Origin: PALSA-1006 sp036171275 | GTDB lineage: Bacteria > Pseudomonadota > Gammaproteobacteria > Burkholderiales > Gallionellaceae | NCBI GenBank assembly: GCA_036171275.1 | Contig: JAVHQT010000081.1 | Location: 1 to 32,651 of the forward strand | DNA length: 32,651 nucleotides | Direction: 5' to 3' | Shown: positions 8,532 through 17,245 of the stretch, in pieces | Position numbering within the stretch: the first letter of the stretch is position 1 | How the letters are laid out: each line of letters begins with the position of its first letter | Program-made: the position numbers and the translations under genes | The notes under the pieces: model-generated | Seen by the model: the letters and a program-made list of their open reading frames with translations, nothing else | Database searches by the model: none | Told to the model about the DNA's origin: nothing

Positions 8532-9526
8532 TGCGTATCGAGAATAAACAAATAGAAATTTTTAAAACGCCGGACGGGCAAATCAATCTACAAGTTCACT
8601 TGAAAGATGAGACAGTGTGGCTTTCGACTGAACAAATGGCCAATTTATTTGGACGTGAACGCTCTGTTCTCACCAAGCATATTCACAATGTTTTTAAGGA
8701 AGGCGAGTTACCGCAGGATAGCAATGTGCAAAATTTGCACATTGCTATTTCAGATAAGCCGATTAAGTTATATAGCCTTGACGTGATTATCTCAGTCGGT
8801 TACCGCGTCAAATCTGCACGCGGCGTACTGTTCCGCAAATGGGCAACGCAAACGCTACGGCAGCATTTAGTTCAAGGTTATACCTTGAATCAGCAGCGTT
8901 TTAATGAGAATGCTTTGGCGTTGGAAAAGGCCTTGGAACTCGTTCGTAAAACAGCGCAATCGCCAGAACTTAATGCAGAATCGGGGCGCGGTTTATTAGA
9001 AATTGTCAGCCGTTACACGCAAACTTTTCTGTGGTTGCAGCGTTACGACGAGGGTTTACTGAATGAACCTGCCGGGCAAAGTGGCGGGCAACTTCCTTCC
9101 TCAGAAGAGGCAACCCACAAGCTACAGTTGCTTAAGCAAAACCTGATGAAAAAGGGCGAGGCCACGGATTTATTTGCGCACCCCAGAGACGACGGGCTGT
9201 CTGCCATTCTCGGCAATCTCAATCAATCTGTGTTTGGTGAACCGGCTTATCCAACGATAGAAAGTAAAGCTGCGCACCTTCTATACTTTGTTGTTAAGAA
9301 TCATCCATTTAGCGACGGAAACAAACGCTCAGGCGCATTTTTGTTTGTGGATTTTTTGCATATTAATCAACGTCTATTTGATAATAACGGCGAGGTGGTA
9401 ATTAACAATACGGGCTTGGCTGCGTTGACTTTATTGGTCGCCGAATCCGATCCAAAACAGAAAGAAACTCTCATTAAACTCATTATGAATATGCTGAGTA
9501 GCAACCAAGAAAAGGGAAATCCATGA
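8531..9526 (+). CDS. RhuM-Fic/Doc fusion protein embedded in the cas operon
   Basis: This 331-aa protein has two domains. Residues 1-120 match the RhuM ('virulence RhuM') family: VWLSTEQMANLFGRERSVL, then YSLDVIISVGYRVKSARG and FRKWATQTLRQHL. They look like a winged-helix or Bro-N-like DNA-binding unit. Residues about 190-325 form a Fic/Doc domain with the core HPFSDGNKRSGA at 258-269. The His, Asp and first Arg of HxFx(D/E)GNxRxxR are present, but the second Arg is Ala, which is closer to Doc than to AMP-transferring Fic. Fic proteins modify target proteins with nucleotide or phosphate. The gene overlaps cas3 by 1 bp and cse1 by 4 bp, so it is translated with the cas genes. It is not a standard I-E component, and its role here is unknown. 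Confidence 0.88.
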   Translation: MRIENKQIEIFKTPDGQINLQVHLKDETVWLSTEQMANLFGRERSVLTKHIHNVFKEGELPQDSNVQNLHIAISDKPIKLYSLDVIISVGYRVKSARGVLFRKWATQTLRQHLVQGYTLNQQRFNENALALEKALELVRKTAQSPELNAESGRGLLEIVSRYTQTFLWLQRYDEGLLNEPAGQSGGQLPSSEEATHKLQLLKQNLMKKGEATDLFAHPRDDGLSAILGNLNQSVFGEPAYPTIESKAAHLLYFVVKNHPFSDGNKRSGAFLFVDFLHINQRLFDNNGEVVINNTGLAALTLLVAESDPKQKETLIKLIMNMLSSNQEKGNP

Positions 9527-11025
9527 ACACAGAAAATCGTTTTAATCTGATTGACGAACCTTGGATTCCCATTGTGGATGTGGGGCAAGTTAGTTTACGA
9601 CAGTTATTTTCGCAGCCCGACTATCGCGCGTTGGGCGGCAATCCCGTGCAAAAGATTGCCCTGACTAAACTCTTATTGGCCATTGCGCAATCTGCCTACA
9701 CGCCCGAAGATGATGACGATTGGGCAACTTTGCAACCATCGGGTTTGGCTGAAAAATGCTTGAGTTATTTGGAAAAATGGCATGACCGTTTTTATTTGTA
9801 TGGGGAAAAGCCGTTCTTGCAGATGCCCGCTATAAAAGCTGCAGCGATACAAAACTTCGGTGCGGTGTTGGCGGAAGTTTCCACTGGCAACACCACTGTG
9901 CTGACCCAATCCCAAGTTGAAAAAAGTTTATCGGAGGCAGATCAAGCGCTGCTGCTTGTGCAATTGATGGGGTTTGGATTGGGAGGCAAGAAAACCGATA
10001 ATTCTGTTGTGCTTTCCCCCGGCTATCAGGGCAAGTTTAATGATAAAGCTAAGCCTTCCACCGGCAAGCCGAGTGCATCCATTGGCTTTTTGGGTTTTTT
10101 GCATAACTTTCTGCAAGGAAAGTTTTTGCAAGAAACCTTGTGGCTAAATTTATTTACGCAACAGCAGATTAATGAGTTGGGCATTTACACCCAAGGTTTG
10201 GGAATCGCACCTTGGGAACGAATGCCCACCGGTGAAAATTGCGCCAGTGCCGAAATGCTGAAGTCAAGCCTCATCGGACGACTTGTGCCCCTTTCCCGTT
10301 ATTGTTTATTGGCTGAAAACGGTCTGCATTACTCCGAGGGTATTGCTCACGCCGGACATAAAGAAGGCGGCATTGATCCCAGCGTGTCTGTCGATATTTC
10401 GGGGAAGGATGCTAAAGCAATTTGGACCGATCCTGAAAAGCGTCCCTGGCGTTTATTGACGGCTTTACTGGGGTTCCTTTCGCAAACTGCCAATAAAGGT
10501 TTTGATTGTTATCAGCTACGCCTGAACATGGGACGCGCTATTAGAAAAATGCCAACTATCGGTATCTGGTCTGGCGGGTTGCGTGTCAGTAGCAATGCCG
10601 GTGAACAATATGTTTCTGGTACAGATGACTTTGTGGAATCGCTCATTCAACTCAACAGCGCAATTTTAGGTGAGGTGTGGTTTGCCAATTTACGCTTGGA
10701 AATGGACGAGTTAGAAAAGCTTTCCAAAACGGTTTATGGCGCAACTTTCAATTATTTTAAAAGCCAAAACATGGAAAACAAAGATCAAGCCGCGCAGGCG
10801 AGCAATCTTTTCTGGCAACTCTGCGAGCGGCAATTCCAAGCCTTCCTAAACGTGTGTAATGATGAGGAAAAAGTACACGCCCTGCGCCCTGTTTTTGCCC
10901 GGTTTGTCCATAAAGCCTACGACACTTATTGCCCCAAAGACACCGCGCGTCAGCTTGATGCGTGGGCAAAAAATCGTCCAAATTTAAGTAGTTATCTGAA
11001 GAATCCAACCAAGGAGGTCAAATGA
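9523..11025 (+). CDS. cse1: Cascade large subunit Cse1 (CasA, Cas8e)
   Basis: Cse1 is the large subunit of the I-E Cascade complex; it reads the PAM and recruits Cas3. The N-terminus NRFNLIDEPWIPIVD is diagnostic of the family, and the 500-aa length matches the E. coli protein (502 aa). Further family features are the region with LPxxGLAEKCLSYLEKW-like helices and PFLQMPAI near residue 100. It starts inside the stop of the Fic gene (ATGA) behind an AAAAGGGA ribosome binding site, and its stop overlaps cse2 by 4 bp. Confidence 0.95.
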   Translation: MNTENRFNLIDEPWIPIVDVGQVSLRQLFSQPDYRALGGNPVQKIALTKLLLAIAQSAYTPEDDDDWATLQPSGLAEKCLSYLEKWHDRFYLYGEKPFLQMPAIKAAAIQNFGAVLAEVSTGNTTVLTQSQVEKSLSEADQALLLVQLMGFGLGGKKTDNSVVLSPGYQGKFNDKAKPSTGKPSASIGFLGFLHNFLQGKFLQETLWLNLFTQQQINELGIYTQGLGIAPWERMPTGENCASAEMLKSSLIGRLVPLSRYCLLAENGLHYSEGIAHAGHKEGGIDPSVSVDISGKDAKAIWTDPEKRPWRLLTALLGFLSQTANKGFDCYQLRLNMGRAIRKMPTIGIWSGGLRVSSNAGEQYVSGTDDFVESLIQLNSAILGEVWFANLRLEMDELEKLSKTVYGATFNYFKSQNMENKDQAAQASNLFWQLCERQFQAFLNVCNDEEKVHALRPVFARFVHKAYDTYCPKDTARQLDAWAKNRPNLSSYLKNPTKEVK

Positions 11026-11564
11026 GTACCGTTACAGAGCACCCGCCACAAAAAAGCAGTAAAGGTTTAGCGTTTGTTAATTACATCATCAGCCGTTGTC
11101 AGACCGATAACGGTTTGCGTGCCGCGCTTAAACGCGCCGATAACCCTGCCACGGAATATCAAAGTTGGGAAGTGTTGGTCGGCTTTCAAATCAATTTGGA
11201 ATATGAGAATCAACGTTTGCCTTATGCCACCATTGCCGCCGCCATCGCGCGGACTAAAGCGGAAAAAAATGGCACAGCTAAAATAGGTCAAGCGCTTGCC
11301 CATTGTTATGAAGACGGCAATGTCAGTGATCAGGCAAAAGCAAAGCTGCGCCGCTTATTGGCCTGTGATTCTGTGGCGGAAGCCTGCCGAATTTTGCGCC
11401 CCTTGTTTGGCTTGATCGAGTCTAAAGGTGGTGTGTCGCTCAACTATGCCCAACTGCTGGATGAGTTACTTTGGTTTGGTCATGAGGACAGCCAAACCCG
11501 CATTAAAGCACGCTGGGCGCAGGATTTTTACGGCAAGCCCGCAGCGGGAGGTCAGGATGAGTGA
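11022..11564 (+). CDS. cse2: Cascade small subunit Cse2 (CasB, Cas11e)
   Basis: Cse2 is present as a dimer on the belly of I-E Cascade and stabilises the displaced DNA strand. This 180-aa, mostly helical protein has family features such as RAALKRADNP near the start, an ATIAAAIA helix, and RLRRLLACDSxxEACRILRPLF-like sequence in the C-terminal half, with LDELLWFGHEDSQTRIKARWAQDF at the end. It is a little longer than the E. coli protein (160 aa). It overlaps cse1 by 4 bp and the cas6e gene by 8 bp. Confidence 0.93.
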   Translation: MSTVTEHPPQKSSKGLAFVNYIISRCQTDNGLRAALKRADNPATEYQSWEVLVGFQINLEYENQRLPYATIAAAIARTKAEKNGTAKIGQALAHCYEDGNVSDQAKAKLRRLLACDSVAEACRILRPLFGLIESKGGVSLNYAQLLDELLWFGHEDSQTRIKARWAQDFYGKPAAGGQDE

Positions 11565-12195
11565 CGCTATTTTGGCTTATGCCAGCGTGCTGCGCTTAAG
11601 TCGTGCCGACATCAAAACACTGAACATCAAAGATGCCTACGCGCTGCATAAAGTGGTGTACGGATTATTTGAAGATGTGCGCACTGAAGCGAAAAAACAA
11701 ACCAGCACCCCGAGTGGCATCGTGTATGCGGACAAGGGCGGCGACTTCAATACCCGGCAAATTTTGTTGGTATCAAACCGCAAGCCGCATCAAACACCCC
11801 AGTTTGGCGAAGTGCAAACCAAGCCGATTCATGCTGACTTTGTAGGGCATAAGCACTATGGTTTTGAAATTACACTGAACCCCACCAAACGTAACAAACA
11901 AACCGGCAAAGTGATCGCCATTCGCGGACGAGAAGAAATTTTGCAATGGTTTTGCATGCGTGCCCCGCAATCTTGGGGCTTTGCGGTCAACCGCGACAGC
12001 CTGCAAATTGCGCAGACCAGCGTGCAAACTTTTGAGAAGGCGGGGGCAACCGTTACGCACGGCAGCGCCAGCCTCAAAGGCGAGCTGAGCGTCATTGATC
12101 AATCGCGCTTTATTCAAAGTTTTACCCAAGGTATTGGCCGTGGCCGGGCATTCGGATTTGGCTTGTTGCAAATTGTGCCGCTATTAAATAATTAA
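11557..12195 (+). CDS. cas6e: crRNA-processing endonuclease Cas6e (Cse3, CasE)
   Basis: Cas6e cuts the CRISPR transcript at the base of each repeat hairpin and stays bound to the crRNA 3' end in Cascade. The N-terminal YALHKVVYGLF carries Tyr28 and His31, the YxxH pair seen in characterised Cas6e enzymes, where the His is catalytic. The C-terminus has the RNA-binding glycine-rich loop GIGRGRAFGFGLLQ. I chose ATG 11557 because GGGAGGT precedes it and the resulting 212-aa protein starts at the usual place; longer upstream starts lie within cse2. The gene sits between cse2 and cas7, whereas in E. coli K-12 it follows cas5. Confidence 0.93.
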   Translation: MSDAILAYASVLRLSRADIKTLNIKDAYALHKVVYGLFEDVRTEAKKQTSTPSGIVYADKGGDFNTRQILLVSNRKPHQTPQFGEVQTKPIHADFVGHKHYGFEITLNPTKRNKQTGKVIAIRGREEILQWFCMRAPQSWGFAVNRDSLQIAQTSVQTFEKAGATVTHGSASLKGELSVIDQSRFIQSFTQGIGRGRAFGFGLLQIVPLLNN

Positions 12196-12227
12196 CTTAA
12201 TAATCAATAACTTAAAGGATATTTCAA

Positions 12228-13430
12228 ATGACTATTAATAATCCGCTTAAAAATACCCGTATTGAATTTCACATTCTGCAATCTTTCCCGGTTACCTGTT
12301 TGAATCGCGATGACGTAGGCGCGCCAAAAACCGCCATCGTGGGTGGCGTGCAGCGCGCCCGTGTCAGCTCGCAAGCATGGAAGCGTCCGGTGCGCATGGC
12401 GATGCATGAATTCGGCGCAATAAATGGTTCGCGCACTAAATTTATCAGCAAATTGATTGCAGATGCTTGCATCCTTCAAGGCGCTACAACTGCTCAAGCA
12501 AAAGCGTGCGGCGATAAAGTTGAGGGGGTATTTATCAAAAAAACAGAAGCCACTAAAGCTAAAAGTAAAAGCAAAAACGTGGTTGATGAAACGGATATGT
12601 TTATTGAAATTGCGGCAGAAAGTGCCGAGTCCGAATCTAAAAAAACCGATACTTTGCTTTTTTTAAGTCCTAACGAAGTGGTCATTCTGGCGCGCGCTTT
12701 TCAAGACAAAGGCTTTAATCCCAATGAGGTGATTACTCAAAAAGATCAAAAAAAGCAGGCAAAAGAGGTTGCGGATTTAATTGGCAAAGTATCCGAGGCG
12801 ATTGATGCTGTTGACATTGCGCTCTTTGGGCGGATGGTGGCACAAGCTGCTGACATGAATGTTGAAGCTGCAGCCTCTTTTTCTCACGCTATTTCCACGC
12901 ATAAAGTCAGCAATGAGGTGGAGTTTTTTACCGCCCTAGACGATCTCGCGACCGAACCCGGCTCGGCGCATATGGGGAGTTTGGAATTTAACTCGGCCAC
13001 TTATTATCGTTACGTTAGCCTGGATTTAGGACAGTTGTGCCAAACGCTAGCTGGCCAAAATGTGGCTGAAGCGATTGAGCAATTTACCAAAGCATTATTT
13101 GTTGCCGTGCCCAGTGCACGTCAAACCACTCAGTCCGGCGCTTCGCCATGGGAATTCGCCAAAGTGTTAGTGCGTAAAGGTCAGCGTTTACAGGTGCCGT
13201 TTGAGACGGCGATAAAAGCCGTTATTAAAGAAGAGTGCGGATTTATTCAGCCGAGCATTGAAGCGTTATCAGGGTATTTAGCCAAACACGAAAAGTTGCA
13301 TGGCAGCTTATTTGGCAAGCAAGCGGAATATACCTACGGTCTGGATGACAGCTTCACCATTGATGATTTGATTGCCGCACTCAAGCTACAGGCTGCGGGG
13401 TGTGTCATTGAGGCGACTGCCAATGCGTAA
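12228..13430 (+). CDS. cas7: Cascade backbone subunit Cas7e (Cse4, CasC)
   Basis: Six Cas7 copies form the backbone of I-E Cascade and grip the crRNA spacer. The N-terminus EFHILQSFPVTCLNRDDVGA and the next block KTAIVGGVQRARVSSQAWKR are hallmark Cse4 motifs. SAHMGSLEFNSATYYRYV and SARQTTQSGASPWEFAKV in the second half also match. At 400 aa it is longer than the E. coli protein (363 aa); a Lys/Glu-rich stretch around residues 95-135 (KATKAKSKSK and following) looks like a loop insertion. A 32-bp gap with an AAGGA ribosome binding site separates it from cas6e, the largest gap in the operon, which may allow stronger independent initiation for this six-copy subunit. Confidence 0.95.
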   Translation: MTINNPLKNTRIEFHILQSFPVTCLNRDDVGAPKTAIVGGVQRARVSSQAWKRPVRMAMHEFGAINGSRTKFISKLIADACILQGATTAQAKACGDKVEGVFIKKTEATKAKSKSKNVVDETDMFIEIAAESAESESKKTDTLLFLSPNEVVILARAFQDKGFNPNEVITQKDQKKQAKEVADLIGKVSEAIDAVDIALFGRMVAQAADMNVEAAASFSHAISTHKVSNEVEFFTALDDLATEPGSAHMGSLEFNSATYYRYVSLDLGQLCQTLAGQNVAEAIEQFTKALFVAVPSARQTTQSGASPWEFAKVLVRKGQRLQVPFETAIKAVIKEECGFIQPSIEALSGYLAKHEKLHGSLFGKQAEYTYGLDDSFTIDDLIAALKLQAAGCVIEATANA

Positions 13431-14157
13431 CCCCTACTTATTGTTATGGCTCGAAGCCCCATTGCAATCTTGGGGTTTCGACTCTAAATTTGGACGGCGC
13501 GACACACAACGCTTTCCCACCAAATCCGGCGTGTTGGGTTTGCTGTGTTCGGCTTTGGGGGCGGGCGGCGAGCAAAATGAATTGCTGTCTAAATTTTATG
13601 AATTAAATCAATGTGTTATATCTTTTTTGCGCAGCAAGACTACAATTGGCGGCGAGCTAGAAAGAGTGGATCGAGAGCCATTATTACGTGACTTTCATAT
13701 GGTGGGCAGTGGCTACGACAAGCATGACATCTGGGCGAGTTTACTGATACCCAAAACCGCAGAAGGAAAACCAGCAGTAGGTGGCGGCAGCAAAATGACC
13801 TATCGTTATTATCTGCAAGATGCCGCGTTTGCCGTGGTGCTGGAAGTGCCAGCCGATCAAGCCGAAGCGATTGCCCAAGCACTACAAAATCCAGCGTGGG
13901 ATGTGTATCTGGGGCGAAAAAATTGCGTGCCAACCGACTTTATCTATCGCGGTATTTTTGAGCATGAAGCGCAGGCGATTGCTCAAGCGTTAGTGATTGC
14001 CCAAGAAAAAAAACGCCTTGAGGATTTTCGGGTATTGCAGGGCGCACTCGCCGACGGCGAAGCAGACGAGGTGTTTACCCTTAACGATGTACCGGTGCAG
14101 TTTGGCGAAGATAAACGCTATCGTGATCGGCAAGTCAGCCTCATTTATGCCCGATAA
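13423..14157 (+). CDS. cas5: Cascade subunit Cas5e (CasD)
   Basis: Cas5 caps the Cascade backbone and binds the 5' handle of the crRNA. The N-terminus LLLWLEAPLQSWGFDSKFGRR and the next FPTKSGVLGLLCSALG are family signatures, and YLGRKNCVPT in the second half is the usual C-terminal core. ATG 13423 gives a 244-aa protein that starts directly at the conserved first strand and overlaps cas7 by 8 bp; an earlier in-frame start at 13372 lies in cas7 coding sequence and is unlikely. Confidence 0.93.
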   Translation: MRNPYLLLWLEAPLQSWGFDSKFGRRDTQRFPTKSGVLGLLCSALGAGGEQNELLSKFYELNQCVISFLRSKTTIGGELERVDREPLLRDFHMVGSGYDKHDIWASLLIPKTAEGKPAVGGGSKMTYRYYLQDAAFAVVLEVPADQAEAIAQALQNPAWDVYLGRKNCVPTDFIYRGIFEHEAQAIAQALVIAQEKKRLEDFRVLQGALADGEADEVFTLNDVPVQFGEDKRYRDRQVSLIYAR

Positions 14158-15043
14158 CGTCAGCGAAAAAGCGCCGTCTCAGCGTCTACTGATCAAGGTG
14201 ACGCGCGACACACTGCCGCAAGTCAAAGATAAATATCCGTTTATCTACCTTGAACGCGGTCGTTTGGAAATTGACGATGCCAGCGTCAAATGGATCGATT
14301 GCGATGCCAATGTTGTCAGGTTGCCGATTGCCACATTGAATTGTTTATTGCTGGGGCCGGGCACAACGCTCACCCATGAAGCCGTTAAAGTCATTGCACA
14401 GTCCAATTGCAGCCTGTGTTGGGTGGGCGAAGACAGCTTGTTGTTTTATGCCAGCGGACAAACTCCAAATGCCGATACGCGCAATATGCGTGAACAAATG
14501 AAATTATCGGCTGACCCAAAAAAATCAGTAGAAGTGGCACGTCGCATGTATGCCAAACGTTTTCCCGCAGCGGATTTGGCCGGTAAAGTGCTCAAAGAAA
14601 TGATGGGGATGGAAGGTTATCGTGTACGCGCTTTATATGAACAAATGGGGCAGAAATATGGTGTAGGTTGGCAAGGCCGCAATTATGTTCCGGGGAAATT
14701 TGAATTAGGAGATATTACGAATCAGGTACTTACCTCATGCAACGCCGCACTGTATGGCATTTTGAGTTCGGCGGTACACAGCATGGGCTATTCGCCGCAT
14801 ATAGGATTTATCCACTCGGGCAGCCCCCTACCTTTCGTGTATGACTTGGCGGATTTATACAAAGAATATGTGTGTATCGATTTGGCCTTTTCGCTTACTC
14901 TGGAAATGGCGGGGCATTACAACAAACACAAGGTATCGGCCGCTTTTCGTCAACGCGTCATTGAAACAGATTTGCTGGGAAAAATAGGGCAAGACATCGA
15001 AGCGATATTGGGAGTAAAAAATGCTCGTCGTGATTGCGAATAA
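14147..15043 (+). CDS. cas1: CRISPR integrase Cas1, type I-E
   Basis: Cas1 with Cas2 integrates new spacers at the leader end of the array. The catalytic set is complete: Glu156 in MEGYRVRALYE, His223 in GFIHSGSPLPF and Asp236 in YDLADLYK. All three are offset by exactly 15 residues from E. coli E141, H208 and D221. The 298-aa product beginning at ATG 14147 has the normal size; longer forms reach back into cas5. The start lies 11 bp inside cas5 with only a weak ribosome binding site, so it probably depends on translational coupling. Confidence 0.95.
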   Translation: MPDNVSEKAPSQRLLIKVTRDTLPQVKDKYPFIYLERGRLEIDDASVKWIDCDANVVRLPIATLNCLLLGPGTTLTHEAVKVIAQSNCSLCWVGEDSLLFYASGQTPNADTRNMREQMKLSADPKKSVEVARRMYAKRFPAADLAGKVLKEMMGMEGYRVRALYEQMGQKYGVGWQGRNYVPGKFELGDITNQVLTSCNAALYGILSSAVHSMGYSPHIGFIHSGSPLPFVYDLADLYKEYVCIDLAFSLTLEMAGHYNKHKVSAAFRQRVIETDLLGKIGQDIEAILGVKNARRDCE

Positions 15044-15335
15044 TTTACCACCTGCAGTGCGTGGAAGAATGAAGTTATGGTTTATTGAGCCGCGCCCTAA
15101 TGTGTTCGTGTCCGGCATAAAAGATTCGGTCGCAAAAAAGGTAGTGGACTATTTGCATGAACATTGCCCGCGAGAAAGCGGCTTGATGATTTTTCGCCGA
15201 ATACCTGAAACGCCCGGATATGAAATTCGCGGGATTGGGGATACCACACGTAATTTAACCGAGATTTCTGGGTTGCAATTAGTCATTGAAAAACAGAACC
15301 TCAGCACAGAAAGTAACACTTCAATTGTTGCATAA
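15021..15335 (+). CDS. cas2: CRISPR adaptation protein Cas2, type I-E
   Basis: This 104-aa Cas2 is of the E. coli type. It starts MLVVIANNLPPAVRGRMKLW, where the family usually has MxVVVxxxxPxxLRGxLxxW, and has EPRPNVFVSGI in the next part. It forms the central dimer of the Cas1-Cas2 integrase and measures prespacer length. It overlaps cas1 by 23 bp. The last 15 residues after VIEKQNLS are variable tail. It is the last gene before the array. Confidence 0.93.
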   Translation: MLVVIANNLPPAVRGRMKLWFIEPRPNVFVSGIKDSVAKKVVDYLHEHCPRESGLMIFRRIPETPGYEIRGIGDTTRNLTEISGLQLVIEKQNLSTESNTSIVA

Positions 15336-15416
15336 AGTTTAGAATGAAGGTGTTGATGCACTTAAATAAAACACTACCGGTAGTGTTTTATTGGTGATTT
15401 TTAACAAGATGTTGGT
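15336..15416 (+). promoter_or_regulatory. CRISPR leader
   Basis: This 81-bp AT-rich segment between the cas2 stop and the first repeat must act as the leader where new spacers enter. A near match to the IHF consensus lies on the minus strand at 15346-15358 (two mismatches at degenerate positions), about 58 bp from the first repeat; IHF is needed for I-E integration in E. coli. No clear array promoter is visible, so the array may also be read through from the cas operon. The palindrome at 15365-15392 lies within it. Confidence 0.6.
15365..15392. repeat. Perfect 28-bp palindrome in the leader
   Basis: Two 14-bp arms are exact reverse complements with no spacer, centred between 15378 and 15379 on CCGG (core ACACTACCGGTAGTGT). 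As RNA it could form a 12-bp AU-rich hairpin with a CCGG loop and end in a short U-rich stretch, so it may be a terminator of the cas operon or a cis element in the pre-crRNA. As DNA it could be an operator for a dimeric repressor. Its edge is 24 bp from the first repeat. Confidence 0.7.
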
Positions 15417-17213
15417 GTTTTCCCCACGCCTGTGGGGGTGTTTCTTTCGATAAGCGGATTAAGTTTTGACGCGGTTTGTTTTCCCCACGCCTGTGGGGGT
15501 GTTTCTGAAAACCCTATCCGTTCGGCAGCCTTGGGCGAGTTTTCCCCACGCCTGTGGGGGTGTTTCTCGAGGCCGTACAGACTGGCAAGGTTCAGCTGTG
15601 TTTTCCCCACGCCTGTGGGGGTGTTTCTGCAGGCGGCGTGATCTGCTCGGAAATGGTGAAGTTTTCCCCACGCCTGTGGGGGTGTTTCTGTTGCAGCTTT
15701 CCGTCTGTCAGCATCAGGGTAGTTTTCCCCACGCCTGTGGGGGTGTTTCTAAATGCTCGGGGTCTTGGTAGCGTTCGTTGCGGTTTTCCCCACGCCTGTG
15801 GGGGTGTTTCTCGAGCGGTGGATGATTCGACCGTTGAGCCGAAGTTTTCCCCACGCCTGTGGGGGTGTTTCCGTCTGACCGTCTGGCAAGCAGCCACCAT
15901 CTGTGTTTTCCCCACGCCTGTGGGGGTGTTTCTTGCTATTTACCTTGCTGTTCCTGCTTCATGGAGTTTTCCCCACGCCTGTGGGGGTGTTTCTTGCCCA
16001 CGCACCCTCCGCTCCTGCTGCTACCTGTTTTCCCCACGCCTGTGGGGGTGTTTCCATGCATTAGGTGCGGGGAAAGTTTGTAGGAAAGTTTTCCCCACGC
16101 CTGTGGGGGTGTTTCTGTTTCATACCCACTATTTAGCTTGGGTCATGCGTTTTCCCCACGCCTGTGGGGGTGTTTCTAATATTTACGAATGGTTTTATTG
16201 CGAACCTGAGTTTTCCCCACGCCTGTGGGGGTGTTTCCATATTTGCTTGTAAAGCAGGCGCCATGGCCAGGTTTTCCCCACGCCTGTGGGGGTGTTTCTT
16301 TTATGTCGTCGTCTTTGTGTGTTACGGCGTTGTTTTCCCCACGCCTGTGGGGGTGTTTCCTCTCGCCGCTGTCATTGATTCGCCCCAGCATTGTTTTCCC
16401 CACGCCTGTGGGGGTGTTTCTTGCCTGCGCCAACACGGAAGGAGCGTCTAGCAGTTTTCCCCACGCCTGTGGGGGTGTTTCTTCTTTAACCCATATCGAA
16501 AAAGCAGATTTTGGTTTTCCCCACGCCTGTGGGGGTGTTTCCATCGCTTATTCATGCGCGCGTAATGCTCAAACGTTTTCCCCACGCCTGTGGGGGTGTT
16601 TCCTTGCTGTGGCTGCCACATTGTTCCGCCCATTGGTTTTCCCCACGCCTGTGGGGGTGTTTCTGGCGCGAGACTTGGGCGGAAAACCTAGCGAATGTTT
16701 TCCCCACGCCTGTGGGGGTGTTTCTTTAAAAGGCGTGACGGATGAATTGCGAGAAGAGTTTTCCCCACGCCTGTGGGGGTGTTTCTATAGGTCGGTCGTG
16801 CCGCACGCGCAGAATGGCGTTTTCCCCACGCCTGTGGGGGTGTTTCTAGCTGTTGCCGAACTGGCTGGTCAATTTCTTGGTTTTCCCCACGCCTGTGGGG
16901 GTGTTTCCTACGTTGGCGACGGATTCAAGCAGGCTGTGGTGTTTTCCCCACGCCTGTGGGGGTGTTTCTTCGTCCAGCGTGAGCGGGAAGTCGGTCGGCT
17001 CGTTTTCCCCACGCCTGTGGGGGTGTTTCCTCGGCTTGCCACACGGGTATATGGATTTAATGGTTTTCCCCACGCCTGTGGGGGTGTTTCCTTTTCGTGG
17101 CGCAAGTCATACGCTTGCCCGTGGTTTTCCCCACGCCTGTGGGGGTGTTTCCCTTTCCCGCCTGCAACTTCTCGAAATGGCGATGTTTTCCCCACGCCTG
17201 TGGGGGTGTTTCT

Positions 17214-17245
17214 AGAATGGCAACCATTCCTAGTCGGAATGAGGC
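17214..17245 (+). other. Spacer with an inverted repeat; partner of the spacer at 18190
   Basis: This spacer contains CATTCC-TAGTC-GGAATG, a stem-loop. The spacer at 18190-18221 has the same flanks, but its central hexamer is the reverse complement (GACTAG in place of CTAGTC), plus two single-base differences. Both probably come from members of a repeated palindromic element. Confidence 0.7.

Noticed and set aside
11428..11556. N-terminal extension of Cas6e inside cse2
   Set aside because: It is a shadow frame of cse2; the good ribosome binding site and family start are at 11557.
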